The notes beneath the pieces were generated by a model. That model ran no database searches. It had not been told where the DNA came from and saw only the letters and a program-made list of their open reading frames with translations. DNA of 64,000 bases. Source: Shewanella sp. UCD-KL21 (GTDB lineage Bacteria > Pseudomonadota > Gammaproteobacteria > Enterobacterales > Shewanellaceae). Shown here one piece after another: positions 49,180 through 57,947 of this stretch; the stretch's first letter is position 1; each line of letters starts with the position of its first letter. The translations under genes and the position numbers were made by a program. Where the stretch lies: contig NZ_MPHK01000003.1 in assembly GCF_001957135.1 (NCBI RefSeq), positions 62,001 through 126,000 of the forward strand, given 5' to 3'.

Positions 49180-50109
49180 ATGTTTTTTGAAGGTTCTGAA
49201 AAGAAAATTGAAGTCATCATTGCTGACTCCGATGTTAAATTACGGCAATTTGGCCAGCCTTTTTGGGCTGGCATCGTTGCTTGTGCTAATGCTGAAATTT
49301 TATCTTCAGTGAGTAATGATTATTGCGACGCTTACTTACTTAGCGAATCAAGCTTATTTGTTTGGGATGATCGCTTTGTGATGCTAACGTGCGGCACCAC
49401 AACCCTTGCTGATGCGGTTATGTCATTTATTGATCACGTTGGTGAGCAAGCCATTGCTTTTGCCAGTTATCAGCGTAAAAACGAGTATTTGTCGCATTTA
49501 CAATCAAGCTCATTTAAAGAAGATTTGACTAAAATTCGTCAAACAGTAACCGGAAATGCCTATCGCATTGGTCACTTAGATTCCCATCATCATTATATGT
49601 TCAGTACTAAAAAGCCATTTATTGCGCCAACAACTGACGTCACTAATGAACTATTGATGTATCACATTAATGGTGCTGCAGCGGATTATTTACGTGGCGT
49701 AAATCAGTCTGCACAGGGTATTCGTGACTTGCTTGAATTGTCGGTGCTATTTCCTGATTTTATTATTGATGACTTTTTATTTGAGCCTTTTGGTTATTCC
49801 ATCAATGGCATCAAAGATGAGTCATATTTCACCATTCATATCACCCCGCAGGAAAAAAGCTCCTATGTGAGCTTTGAAACGAATCTGAATCTTGCAGATT
49901 ATCCTGTTGATGTTTATGGCAAGTTATTGAGCATTCTTAACCCTGGTAGCTGGGATGTGATTGGCTTTAACTCTCCGAGAAACACTCAGGGGTTCCCTGA
50001 ACATTTATGTTTAGGAAGTTGCTCATTAGCTACTGAGCAAGGCTATACCATTGATTTCAGTCATTATCAGCAGCTTTGTCATGAAGTGTTGATCCCAGAA
50101 TATTTGTAG
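49180..50109 (+). CDS. speD: S-adenosylmethionine decarboxylase proenzyme, eukaryotic-type
   Basis: This pyruvoyl enzyme supplies decarboxylated SAM for SpeE. The 309 residues follow the eukaryotic AMD1/SPE2 pattern, not the small bacterial SpeD. The start FFEGSEKKIEV equals the human FFEGTEKLLEV. The self-cleavage site LSESSLFV has cleavage expected between Glu56 and Ser57, which becomes the pyruvoyl group. The proton-donor Cys71 is in LTCGTT, and processing residues are Ser in FGYSING and His in FTIHITP, with SYVSFETN following. Human numbering Ser68/Cys82/Ser229/His243 is matched in order. It sits in a spermidine operon between speA and speB. Ribosome site AGG is 8 bases upstream. Confidence 0.95.
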   Translation: MFFEGSEKKIEVIIADSDVKLRQFGQPFWAGIVACANAEILSSVSNDYCDAYLLSESSLFVWDDRFVMLTCGTTTLADAVMSFIDHVGEQAIAFASYQRKNEYLSHLQSSSFKEDLTKIRQTVTGNAYRIGHLDSHHHYMFSTKKPFIAPTTDVTNELLMYHINGAAADYLRGVNQSAQGIRDLLELSVLFPDFIIDDFLFEPFGYSINGIKDESYFTIHITPQEKSSYVSFETNLNLADYPVDVYGKLLSILNPGSWDVIGFNSPRNTQGFPEHLCLGSCSLATEQGYTIDFSHYQQLCHEVLIPEYL

Positions 50110-50139
50110 TTATTGGCTTAAGCCATTACGGAGATTTTT

Positions 50140-51072
50140 ATGAGCACTTTTGCTGAAAAAGCAGATTACTCTTTGTATTCAAATGCATTTGGCTACTTAC
50201 GTCAGCCATTAGATTTCAAACCCACTGAAACCGATGCGGATGTAGTGGTTATTGGTTTGCCATTTGATATGGCCACCACTGGCCGTTCTGGTGGCCGTAT
50301 GGGCCCTGAAGCCATTCGCCGTGCATCAGTCAACCTTGCATGGGAAGAGACTCGTTGGCCATGGGATTTCAGCTTAAGCGAAACCATCAATATCGTTGAT
50401 GCTGGCGACTTAGTGTTTGATTGTGGCGATCAAGAAGATTTCACCACCCGTTTAGAAGCGTTTGCAACCCGTATTCTTGATGCAGATAAAGCACTACTCA
50501 GTTTTGGTGGCGATCACTTTGTGACTTTACCACTGCTGCGTGCTCACCATAAAAAGTACGGCAAAATGGCTTTACTGCATTTTGATGCGCATACCGATAC
50601 ATACAGCCAAGGCAGTAAGTACGATCACGGCACCATGTTTTATCATGCGCCTAATGAAGGGTTAATAGTGCCTGAAAATTCAATTCAGATTGGTATTCGT
50701 ACTGAATTTAATGCAGCCGATCATCTATTTAAAGTGATTGATGCAGCACAGGCCAATGATTTAACTGCTGAGCAAATTGTCGAACAAATTAAAGCCAGAG
50801 TAGGCGATATGCCGCTTTATGTGACCTTTGATATTGATTGTTTAGATCCCGCTTATGCGCCTGGTACTGGTACGCCGGTATGCGGCGGGTTAACCAGTGA
50901 TAAAGCGATGAAGATCATCCGCGGCTTACGTGGCATGAACATCGTTGGTATGGACGTAGTTGAAGTAGCGCCAGCCTATGATTCTGCTGATATTACCGCT
51001 TTAGCAGGGGCAACTTTAGGCCTTGAGATGCTCCACGTTTGGGCTGCAGGCAAAGGTTTAGTAAAAAAATAG
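50140..51072 (+). CDS. speB: Agmatinase
   Basis: This hydrolyses agmatine to putrescine and urea. The 310 residues have the binuclear manganese site of the ureohydrolase family: [19 protein letters not shown] (both metal-ligand clusters) and FDIDCLDPA, then GLTSDKA and VVEVAPAYD. It lies 30 bases after speD with a GGAGAT ribosome site. Guanidinobutyrase or another ureohydrolase is possible from family alone, but the SpeA neighbour makes agmatine the likely substrate. It ends the operon at a strong terminator. Confidence 0.95.
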   Translation: MSTFAEKADYSLYSNAFGYLRQPLDFKPTETDADVVVIGLPFDMATTGRSGGRMGPEAIRRASVNLAWEETRWPWDFSLSETINIVDAGDLVFDCGDQEDFTTRLEAFATRILDADKALLSFGGDHFVTLPLLRAHHKKYGKMALLHFDAHTDTYSQGSKYDHGTMFYHAPNEGLIVPENSIQIGIRTEFNAADHLFKVIDAAQANDLTAEQIVEQIKARVGDMPLYVTFDIDCLDPAYAPGTGTPVCGGLTSDKAMKIIRGLRGMNIVGMDVVEVAPAYDSADITALAGATLGLEMLHVWAAGKGLVKK

Positions 51073-51118
51073 TCGCAAATTAGTCTTAAATTAACGATGA
51101 AACAGTTTACCGCCCTTT

Positions 51119-51150
51119 AAAAAAACCAACGTTCATCGTTGGTTTTTTTT
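51119..51150 (+). terminator. Rho-independent terminator of the spermidine operon
   Basis: AAAAAACCAACG and CGTTGGTTTTTTTT form a strong stem with a small loop. Confidence 0.92.
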
Positions 51151-51277
51151 ATCGGAAATGAATTGTTTTTCAATGCTGATAATATTTGTCAATATTGTCA
51201 TGATCATATATCAGTGTTCGTGAGTATAATGGCAACATATACAAAGACAGTTGCATCTAACGAGGTTTAGCAAAGAT

Positions 51278-51916
51278 ATGAATGATTTAACAGATATCCG
51301 CCGTGAATATACTCAAGGTGGTTTAAGGCGCAATGATCTCCCTGCTAATCCAATGACGTTATTTGAAACTTGGATTGAGCAAGCCAAAGACGCGCAATTA
51401 ACCGATCCAACCGCGATGTGCGTGGCCACTGTTGATGAGCATGGACAACCCTTTCAACGTATTGTGCTATTAAAAAAGTTTGATGATGATGGCTTTGTGT
51501 TTTTCACCAATCTAGAAAGCCGTAAAGCCACTCAATTGGCTCACAATGCCAAAATCAGTTTGTTGTTCCCATGGCATCCATTAGAGCGCCAAGTCGCCGT
51601 CACTGGCGTGGCAGAGCCGTTATCCATGCTTGAAGTGACTAAGTATTTTATGAGCCGCCCTAAAGACAGTCAAATAGCCGCATGGGTGTCAAAACAGTCC
51701 AGTAAAATTAGCGCAAGACAAGCCCTTGAAGGTAAATTTAATGAAATGAAGAATAAATTTGCCAAAGGTGAAGTGCCGCTACCAAAGTTTTGGGGTGGTT
51801 ACCGCGTAAAAGCTGACAGTATTGAGTTTTGGCAAGGTGGCGAGCGCCGCTTACATGACCGTTTTATTTATCAAAAACAAGATAGCGATTGGGTTATCGA
51901 TAGACTTGCGCCTTGA
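51278..51916 (+). CDS. pdxH: Pyridoxine/pyridoxamine 5'-phosphate oxidase
   Basis: This FMN enzyme makes pyridoxal phosphate from its alcohol and amine precursors. The 212 residues have [13 protein letters not shown], the FMN-site [18 protein letters not shown] (quoted in part), [24 protein letters not shown] and the C-terminal [12 protein letters not shown], all diagnostic. The frame is open to 51251, but the ATG at 51278 matches the family start. Ribosome site GAGG is 13 bases upstream. PLP is required by SpeA, but no direct link is claimed. Confidence 0.97.
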   Translation: MNDLTDIRREYTQGGLRRNDLPANPMTLFETWIEQAKDAQLTDPTAMCVATVDEHGQPFQRIVLLKKFDDDGFVFFTNLESRKATQLAHNAKISLLFPWHPLERQVAVTGVAEPLSMLEVTKYFMSRPKDSQIAAWVSKQSSKISARQALEGKFNEMKNKFAKGEVPLPKFWGGYRVKADSIEFWQGGERRLHDRFIYQKQDSDWVIDRLAP

Positions 51917-51976
51917 TAAGCGGCTTAAATTGCGGGCTAGTTAGATGTGTATAGATAAAAATTGACGAGAAAATGA

Positions 51977-52426
51977 ATGACTAAAACAATTTGGGTTGAT
52001 GCTGACGCCTGTCCTAATCCGGTTAAAGAAATGCTATTTCGCGCCGCCGATCGCAAAAAAGTGCCATTGATATTAGTGGCCAATCAACTGATCCGTGTGC
52101 CAGCATCGGCTAATATTTCCGTGGTCAGAGTCAGCTCAGGTTTTGATGAAGCTGATAATTACATTGTTGAGCAATTAAATAGTGGCGATTTAGTCATTAC
52201 CGGTGATATTCCGTTAGCGGCAGATGCCATTGAAAAAGGCGCCGTGGTGTTTAATCCCCGTGGTGATATCTATACCGTTGATAACATAAAACAACGTTTG
52301 ACCATTAGAGACTTTATGGAAGAGCTAAGAAGCAGCGGCGTGCATACCGCAGGGCCAAATAGTTTCTCACAGGCCGATAAACACGCTTTTGGGCAAGCAT
52401 TAGATAAATGGTTGAGTCGCTTGTAA
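51977..52426 (+). CDS. YaiI/YqxD family protein (DUF188)
   Basis: This 149-residue protein starts [14 protein letters not shown] and has [34 protein letters not shown] and [12 protein letters not shown], the diagnostic family motifs. The conserved Asp residues resemble PIN-like nucleases, but activity is not established. It lies 60 bases after pdxH and may be co-transcribed. Confidence 0.93.
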   Translation: MTKTIWVDADACPNPVKEMLFRAADRKKVPLILVANQLIRVPASANISVVRVSSGFDEADNYIVEQLNSGDLVITGDIPLAADAIEKGAVVFNPRGDIYTVDNIKQRLTIRDFMEELRSSGVHTAGPNSFSQADKHAFGQALDKWLSRL

Positions 52427-52554
52427 AAGTTTCTTTAGTCGCTATAGGGTGCAAGGCTGCATCCTTATCGAACTCAAGGTGGTAATAATAGCGCTTCAGC
52501 CAGTTAAGAAAATTTAATCTATAATTTAACTGTTTTTATTCACAAAAAGGATTA

Positions 52555-53133
52555 ATGATGAAAAAATGGATCGCAGTATTACCATTAGTATTACTCAGCA
52601 CCTCAGTGTTGGCCGCAGATTGGCAAGTGAAACAAGCGCATTCAAAAGTGAGCTTCATTTCAATTAAACAAGCCGATGTTGCTGAAGTACATGATTTTAA
52701 ACAAGTCAGTGGTAATTTGACCTCAGCAGGGGCCTTTAACTTAACGATTGATTTGGTCAGTGTTGATACCGGTATTGAAATACGTGACGAACGCATGCAG
52801 GCCATGTTATTTGAAGTGGCTAAATATCCGCAACTACAGTTAAGTTCGATGGTTAATCCACAACTGGTGGCTGATCTGAGTGTTGGCTCAACGTTAGTGA
52901 CCCAAATTGATGGCACAATTGAGTTACATGGTAAAACCAAGAAGCAATCATTTGATGTGTTGATCGCTAAATTATCAGACACAAAAATGGTGGTGACCAG
53001 TATGTCTCCTGTCATTGTGCAAGCGGCAGATTTTGGTTTAACTGACGGGGTGAATAAGTTGCGCGAAATCGCTGGCCTTGGCAGTATTAGCTTAGCGGTA
53101 CCCGTGTCGTTTGTATTAACGTTATCGCAATAA
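52555..53133 (+). CDS. YceI-family periplasmic protein
   Basis: This 192-residue protein has a signal peptide ending in SVLAA and the YceI lipocalin-like barrel (WQVKQAHSKVSFIS, GNLTSAGAFNLTIDLVSVDTG, IRDERMQAMLF, GTIELHGKTK). Family members bind amphiphilic molecules such as polyprenyl compounds. Two adjacent ATGs (52555 and 52558) fit; AAGG is 4 or 7 bases upstream, so the second may be used. An overlapping minus-strand frame is rejected. Confidence 0.92.
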   Translation: MMKKWIAVLPLVLLSTSVLAADWQVKQAHSKVSFISIKQADVAEVHDFKQVSGNLTSAGAFNLTIDLVSVDTGIEIRDERMQAMLFEVAKYPQLQLSSMVNPQLVADLSVGSTLVTQIDGTIELHGKTKKQSFDVLIAKLSDTKMVVTSMSPVIVQAADFGLTDGVNKLREIAGLGSISLAVPVSFVLTLSQ

Positions 53134-53190
53134 AACATATAGTGGCTTTTGTGTGAATCACATACAAAAGCCACCTCATTAAGGTAAGTA

Positions 53191-53541
53191 ATGGTCACAG
53201 ATAAAGACGGTTATATTCATTTAATTCAATATTTAACTGAACATTTAGGCCTATTTGAAAAGTCTGAAGCCAGCAGCATTAACAATCAAACGGTTTTAGA
53301 ATTATTTGAAGATCAGTTATCAGCCCAAATCATCATGGTATGTGGCCAAAACCCCAAGCTTTCATTTGAACAAAGAAATGACATCATTCGAGAAATTGAT
53401 GCCATTGTTTATGATCTTGAAGAAATTCTCGCAAGTGTCGCTAAGCATAATGCTACGGCGCAGCAGAGTATTTTTATCACTGAGTTCTCAGGACTTATTA
53501 AGAATTTATTCGATAAAGAAATCGAGCAACTTCTCAGATAA
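53191..53541 (+). CDS. Small helical protein, possibly DUF3802
   Basis: This 116-residue soluble protein is mostly helical and acidic, with no signal peptide or membrane segment. Its layout (DGYIHLIQYLTEHLGLFE, LFEDQLSAQIIMVCGQNP, DAIVYDLEEIL) recalls the DUF3802 family of Shewanella and Vibrio, from memory only. The ATG follows AAGGTAAGTA. Its neighbours on each side are secreted proteins, so no role can be inferred. Confidence 0.7.
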   Translation: MVTDKDGYIHLIQYLTEHLGLFEKSEASSINNQTVLELFEDQLSAQIIMVCGQNPKLSFEQRNDIIREIDAIVYDLEEILASVAKHNATAQQSIFITEFSGLIKNLFDKEIEQLLR

Positions 53542-53589
53542 ACCTGTTTTTAACGTCATTATTTCAATTATTCATTATTAGGAACCTGC

Positions 53590-54468
53590 ATGTTTAAATC
53601 TCTTGTTGGTGCAATGCTATTCATTTGTATGTCTTTTTCATCAGTGGCGGCTGAAAAACAAGTGTTGGGGCAAACTGAAATGATGTCAGTCAGCCAAGGC
53701 GGTATTGTGTTTGAGGCTCGTATGGATACGGGAGCGGTGAATTCTTCATTGCATGCGCTTAATATTAAGGTGTTAGGCGGCAGTGCCAAGAAAATGAAGG
53801 ATAATGTGGGTAAAACCGTTTCGTTTACCACAGAAAACGAAAAGGGTCAGCAGCAGCAACTGAGTGCCAAAATTGTTGGTACTTCGACCGTCAGTAACTC
53901 CCAAGGCACTGAAACCCGCTACGCGGTTAAATTGCCCATTACCTTCGGTGACAGCAACCGTACGGTAAAGGTTAATCTTCGTAATCGTGCCACCATGGAT
54001 TATAAATTACTCATAGGTCGAAATTGGCTAAAAGGTAAATATGTGGTTGATGTGTCAGAACAAAAACTAATTGGCCCTACTGCAGACATTAGCATTGTAG
54101 AGTCTGGGTTAATATTTGATACCCGCATTGATACTGGCGCCGTTGAGAATTCATTACACGCTACTAATCTGCATATTATTGGTGAAGACAAAACCAACAT
54201 GGAAAGCAATGTCGGTAAAGATGTCACTTTTACCACCATGAACGAGAAGGGCGAGCAAGCACAGGTCACTGCTCGCATTCATAGCACCTCGTTAATTCGT
54301 AATGCCCAAGGCAGTGAGATCCGTTATATGGTGACCTTGACCCTAGGTGAACCTGGCCAAGAATTCAAAGTTGATGTGAATTTACGTGATCGCAGTAAAA
54401 TGACCTATAAACTGCTTATTGGACGTAATTGGCTGCAAGGTTACTACATTGTCGATGTGGATATGTAA
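53590..54468 (+). CDS. Secreted two-lobed RimB-type aspartic-peptidase-like protein
   Basis: This 292-residue protein has a signal peptide (ending SFSSVAA) and two homologous halves, about residues 28-155 and 162-292. Each half has a D-T-G-A motif (MDTGAVNSSLHA at 45-56, and IDTGAVENSLHA at 180-191), a middle VGKxVxFTT with an ExGQ/EKGE run, and a C-terminal YKLLIGRNWL motif. Each half matches the single-domain RimB/ATP-dependent zinc-protease-like family (PF05618 type), which is retropepsin-like. In one chain the two halves would form a pepsin-like pair with both aspartates. No substrate is known. It follows the 116-residue gene by 48 bases. Confidence 0.88.
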   Translation: MFKSLVGAMLFICMSFSSVAAEKQVLGQTEMMSVSQGGIVFEARMDTGAVNSSLHALNIKVLGGSAKKMKDNVGKTVSFTTENEKGQQQQLSAKIVGTSTVSNSQGTETRYAVKLPITFGDSNRTVKVNLRNRATMDYKLLIGRNWLKGKYVVDVSEQKLIGPTADISIVESGLIFDTRIDTGAVENSLHATNLHIIGEDKTNMESNVGKDVTFTTMNEKGEQAQVTARIHSTSLIRNAQGSEIRYMVTLTLGEPGQEFKVDVNLRDRSKMTYKLLIGRNWLQGYYIVDVDM

Positions 54469-54629
54469 ACCTGTTTAAAGATTCAATACCGTTCAGTTGA
54501 GCGGTATTTTTTTGTCGACATTATTTAAATGGTTAGCGTTAAGTTGTTATTTTTGCATCTGCATTTAGGGTAATGTTTGCATTAATCATAAACTTCAAAC
54601 TTAACCCTTGCCCCCCAAAAAAGGCCCGC

Positions 54630-55346
54630 ATGTCTGAATTTATTGCACCGCCGTGTTCAGAACACATTACTATTTTGTATCAAGATGAGCATTTATTATT
54701 AATCAATAAACCTAGCGGCTTACTGAGTCTTTCTGGTAAAAATCCATTGAATAAAGATTCAGTGCATTACCGTTTAGTGCAAGATTTTCCCACTGCGACA
54801 TTAGTCCATCGGCTGGATTTTGGCACTTCAGGGATCATGCTGGTGGCGTTAAATAAAGCCATTAATGGTTTACTGACCAAACAATTTCAAAATAAAACAG
54901 TGACTAAAACCTACAGTGCAATTCTGTTCGGTCATGTTTTTGGTGAGCAGCAACAAGATAAAGAAATTGGTTATATTGATGCGCCAATTGCTAAAGATGT
55001 CGATAACTTTCCGTTTATGAAGATTTGCCATGAAAAGGGCAAACCATCACAGAGTGAGTATCAGGTCATTGAACGCGCAGAAATCCTCTCAAAGGCATTA
55101 CAACAAACCCAAGCGATTACCAAGGTGAGCTTTGTACCTATTACTGGTAGAACCCATCAGTTACGGCTGCATAGTCACTCTATTAACCATCCTATTTTGG
55201 GTTGTGATTTATATAAAAATGCCACCTCAGAGGCGCTTGCTGAAGAAGTCTTTGGCCCACGACTATTATTACATGCACAGCAGCTTTGCTTTCGACATCC
55301 AGTGACCGATGAAATGATTGAGATGGTGTGTGAAGCACCGTTTTAG
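54630..55346 (+). CDS. RluA-family pseudouridine synthase
   Basis: This RNA-modifying enzyme of about 238 residues has the catalytic Asp in LVHRLDFGTSGIML, the N-terminal YQDEHLLLINKPSGLLS, QNKTVTKTYSAI and the C-terminal PITGRTHQLRLHSHSINHPILG (quoted in part). It most resembles RluA (tRNA U32 / 23S U746). The frame is open to 54573, but the ATG at 54630 follows AAGGCCCGC and gives the better start. It has no S4 domain. It is followed by a convergent terminator. Confidence 0.93.
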   Translation: MSEFIAPPCSEHITILYQDEHLLLINKPSGLLSLSGKNPLNKDSVHYRLVQDFPTATLVHRLDFGTSGIMLVALNKAINGLLTKQFQNKTVTKTYSAILFGHVFGEQQQDKEIGYIDAPIAKDVDNFPFMKICHEKGKPSQSEYQVIERAEILSKALQQTQAITKVSFVPITGRTHQLRLHSHSINHPILGCDLYKNATSEALAEEVFGPRLLLHAQQLCFRHPVTDEMIEMVCEAPF

Positions 55347-55370
55347 CATTTCAGTAAAATTTAGCTATGA

Positions 55371-55396
55371 AAAAGCCAGCAGTTAAGCTGGCTTTG
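55371..55396. terminator. Bidirectional terminator between the RluA-type gene and hpd
   Basis: AAAGCCAGC, loop AGTTAA, GCTGGCTTT serves two convergent genes. Confidence 0.85.
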
Positions 55397-55423
55397 TTTA
55401 CAAATTAAAACTGCTGAACAGGC

Positions 55424-56464
55424 TTAAAGCACACCACGTTTCACTTGATCGCGCTCAATTGATTCAAATAGCGCTTTAAAGTTACCTTCACCAAAGCCTA
55501 GGTTGTTCTTACGTTGAATAATTTCGATGAAGATTGGCCCAAACAGGTTTTTGGTGAAAATTTGTAATAGGTAACCATCGTCATCACCATCAACTAAAAT
55601 TTGGTGATGCTTGATGCGATCTCTATCTTCAGTGACTTGTGGCAGCTTGTCAAAAATAGTGTCGTAATACTCAGGAATAATATCCAGCGTTTTAATTGCT
55701 GTGCCTTCCATTGCATCTAAAGAGCCAACAATATCACGGCTTCTAAAGGCTAAATGCTGCACACCAGGGCCATTATATTCCCCTAAGTATTCATCAATTT
55801 GGTTCTTGTCATTGCCTTTACCTTCATTAATCGGAATACAGAAGCTGCCATCCGGTGAACGCAGGGCGTAAGATACAAGCGCAGTTTGAGAACCACTAAT
55901 ATCAAAATAACGCACTTCAGTGAAACCAAAAATATCTTTATAAAAATTGGCCCATTTTTCCATAGTGCCTTTATAAACATTGTTGGTCAGGTGATCGACT
56001 TCCATAAAGCCTTTTTCTTCAACAATGATTGGCTCAGCTAAATCTTCAAAGTCATTTGCATAAATATTGTTGTCAGCGCCAAATACGTCGATGAAGTAAA
56101 TTAAGCTATCACCAATGCCGTAAATAGCAGGATAAGGCATATCTTTAGCTGCATCATCAGCCGGTTTTGCGCCGCGGGCTACTGCTTCAGTGTAAGCAAA
56201 TTGCGCATCTTCAACACGCCAGCCCATAGAACAAATAGCAGGACCATGAGACTTAGCAAATTCAGCTGAGAAGCCTTGCTTAGATTTGTTCAATAAGAAG
56301 TTGATATCGTTTTGTTGGTAGTAAACGATATCGCTATGTTTAGCTTGTTTAAGCATTGAAAAACCAAAGTCGACAAACACTTGATGCATAAAATCAGTAT
56401 CAGGACTGGCAAATTCAGTAAATTCAATACCTAATAGTCCAAGTGGGTTTGTTTCGCTAGCCAT
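55424..56464 (-). CDS. hpd: 4-hydroxyphenylpyruvate dioxygenase
   Basis: This converts 4-hydroxyphenylpyruvate to homogentisate, using iron and O2. The 346 residues form two VOC domains. Iron ligands are His in VDHLTNNV, His in VQHLAFRS and Glu in GPIFIEIIQRKN, in the expected order. The C-terminal GFGEGNFKALFESIE is typical. It is the second gene of an operon, 74 bases after the hmgA stop. Confidence 0.97.
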   Translation of the reverse strand: MASETNPLGLLGIEFTEFASPDTDFMHQVFVDFGFSMLKQAKHSDIVYYQQNDINFLLNKSKQGFSAEFAKSHGPAICSMGWRVEDAQFAYTEAVARGAKPADDAAKDMPYPAIYGIGDSLIYFIDVFGADNNIYANDFEDLAEPIIVEEKGFMEVDHLTNNVYKGTMEKWANFYKDIFGFTEVRYFDISGSQTALVSYALRSPDGSFCIPINEGKGNDKNQIDEYLGEYNGPGVQHLAFRSRDIVGSLDAMEGTAIKTLDIIPEYYDTIFDKLPQVTEDRDRIKHHQILVDGDDDGYLLQIFTKNLFGPIFIEIIQRKNNLGFGEGNFKALFESIERDQVKRGVL

Positions 56465-56538
56465 GGTGTTTTCCTTAATAATTATCTTTATTTTTCATCA
56501 CTCTGTGGTGATGTGTGTAATAGGGATGCTGTTGGTGA

Positions 56539-57699
56539 TTAATCTTCAATCCAAGAGCGGTTGTAATCATCACTCATGCAGTTTTTGACATGGGTGGTTA
56601 AATTAAGTGGCGCAAAGGTATCAACCATTACGGCATATTCGTAAGTTTCGGTTTTGCCGATAGAGGCTTCGGTGCGCCCAGGTTGTGGCCCATGTGGCAC
56701 GCCTTTTTGATGCAAGGTCATGTAACCAGCTTCAATACCTGTGCGGCTCATAAAGTCACCGTCAACGTAATACAGCACTTCGTCGCTATCGATATTGTTA
56801 TGGTAATAAGGCGCAGGAATTGATTGTGGGTGGAAATCATAGGGGCGGGGTACAAAGTTGCATATCACAAAATTGGTAGCCGTAAACACGATATGATCTG
56901 AAGGTGGTAAATGGATTTTGCCTACTTTAGGTGCATATTCGGTGATATTAAATGCCCAAGGATAGACGCAGCCATCCCAGCCCACTAAATCAAATGGGTG
57001 CCACTCTAAGGTGGTGAGTTGATACTTATCGCCAAACTTGCTGACTAAAGGAAACTCACCTTTTTCAACGATAGCGTCATTAAGTTCAGGGGTGCGGATA
57101 TCACGTTCACAATATGGCGCTGACTCCAGCATTTGCCCGTAGTCATTTCTGAAATGCTTTGGTACTTCAACCATAGAATTTGATTCAATAACGAATAAAC
57201 GCACATTGCTGTAATCATTAAACTTGAGCTGGTAAGTGGTGCCTCTAGGAATGATTAAGTAGTCCCATTGCTTAACTTGAAGTTGACCATATTCACTTAA
57301 CAGCGTCCCTTCACCTTGGTGGACAAAGACCACTTCATCAGCATAGGCATTACGGTAAAATTCAGCCGTATCTTCAGTGACTTTGGCTGTGTACATGGCC
57401 ACATCACTGTTATAAAAAATCTTATTTCTGGCGCTAAAAAAATTGCCACTGCAATCAGCTTGGCGCGAATCGAGTTTGTAGTTTTGGATTAACGAGTCTT
57501 GCCACTCGTCACCGTGCTCAAGAGCATAGGGAGCCACCGCTAATGCCTTGGTGGGCATATTATGGTGATATTTATTGGAGTAAATATTGGCAAAGCCGTG
57601 AGTAGAAAACAGTTCTTCACGGTAAAGCTCGCCAGAGTCTTTTTTAAAAGCGATATGGCGTTTAGAAGGTATTTGTCCTTGTTGAACATAAACCGGCAT
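56539..57699 (-). CDS. hmgA: Homogentisate 1,2-dioxygenase
   Basis: This opens the ring of homogentisate to maleylacetoacetate. The 386 residues are shorter than the roughly 433 of the Pseudomonas enzyme, but this length is usual in Shewanella as far as I recall. The iron site is in APYYHNNIDSDEVLYYVDGD and VPHGPQPGR, with GWDGCVYPWAFNI upstream. It lies before hpd and is divergent from a LysR regulator. Genes for the next steps (maleylacetoacetate isomerase, fumarylacetoacetase) are not in this window. Confidence 0.93.
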   Translation of the reverse strand: MPVYVQQGQIPSKRHIAFKKDSGELYREELFSTHGFANIYSNKYHHNMPTKALAVAPYALEHGDEWQDSLIQNYKLDSRQADCSGNFFSARNKIFYNSDVAMYTAKVTEDTAEFYRNAYADEVVFVHQGEGTLLSEYGQLQVKQWDYLIIPRGTTYQLKFNDYSNVRLFVIESNSMVEVPKHFRNDYGQMLESAPYCERDIRTPELNDAIVEKGEFPLVSKFGDKYQLTTLEWHPFDLVGWDGCVYPWAFNITEYAPKVGKIHLPPSDHIVFTATNFVICNFVPRPYDFHPQSIPAPYYHNNIDSDEVLYYVDGDFMSRTGIEAGYMTLHQKGVPHGPQPGRTEASIGKTETYEYAVMVDTFAPLNLTTHVKNCMSDDYNRSWIED

Positions 57700-57784
57700 C
57701 GTGACTCCTCAACTCTTATTCGTTTGGTTGTCGTTATTGAGGTTCATTAATCTGCTTTGTTAATGTTTTTCTAGCGCAGCGTTA

Positions 57785-57797
57785 ACAAACTATTTGT
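57785..57797. promoter_or_regulatory. Possible regulator site between hmgA and the LysR gene
   Basis: ACAAACTATTTGT is an imperfect palindrome (ACAAA, 3 bases, TTTGT) in the 248-base divergent region; GTTAAC occurs just to either side. LysR proteins often bind such dyads. No binding is proven. Confidence 0.3.
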
Positions 57798-57947
57798 GAT
57801 CTAGTTAACAATTTAGTTGCTAGGATGGACAAAAAAAAGAATAATAAACCACTTAACTCAATCTAATTTTTAGATGGTTAATAAAAGTTTACATAAGTGT
57901 CACGACTGCAGAACACTTAAAGGCAGGATAGGGACATGGAGGCTTAA

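Noticed and set aside
52536..53198. 220-codon minus-strand frame over the YceI-like gene
   Set aside because: Antisense to a well-supported secreted-protein gene; high Cys/Ser composition typical of a shadow frame.
57785..57797. Firm LysR operator call at this palindrome
   Set aside because: Imperfect dyad in AT-rich DNA; kept only as a low-confidence regulatory entry.
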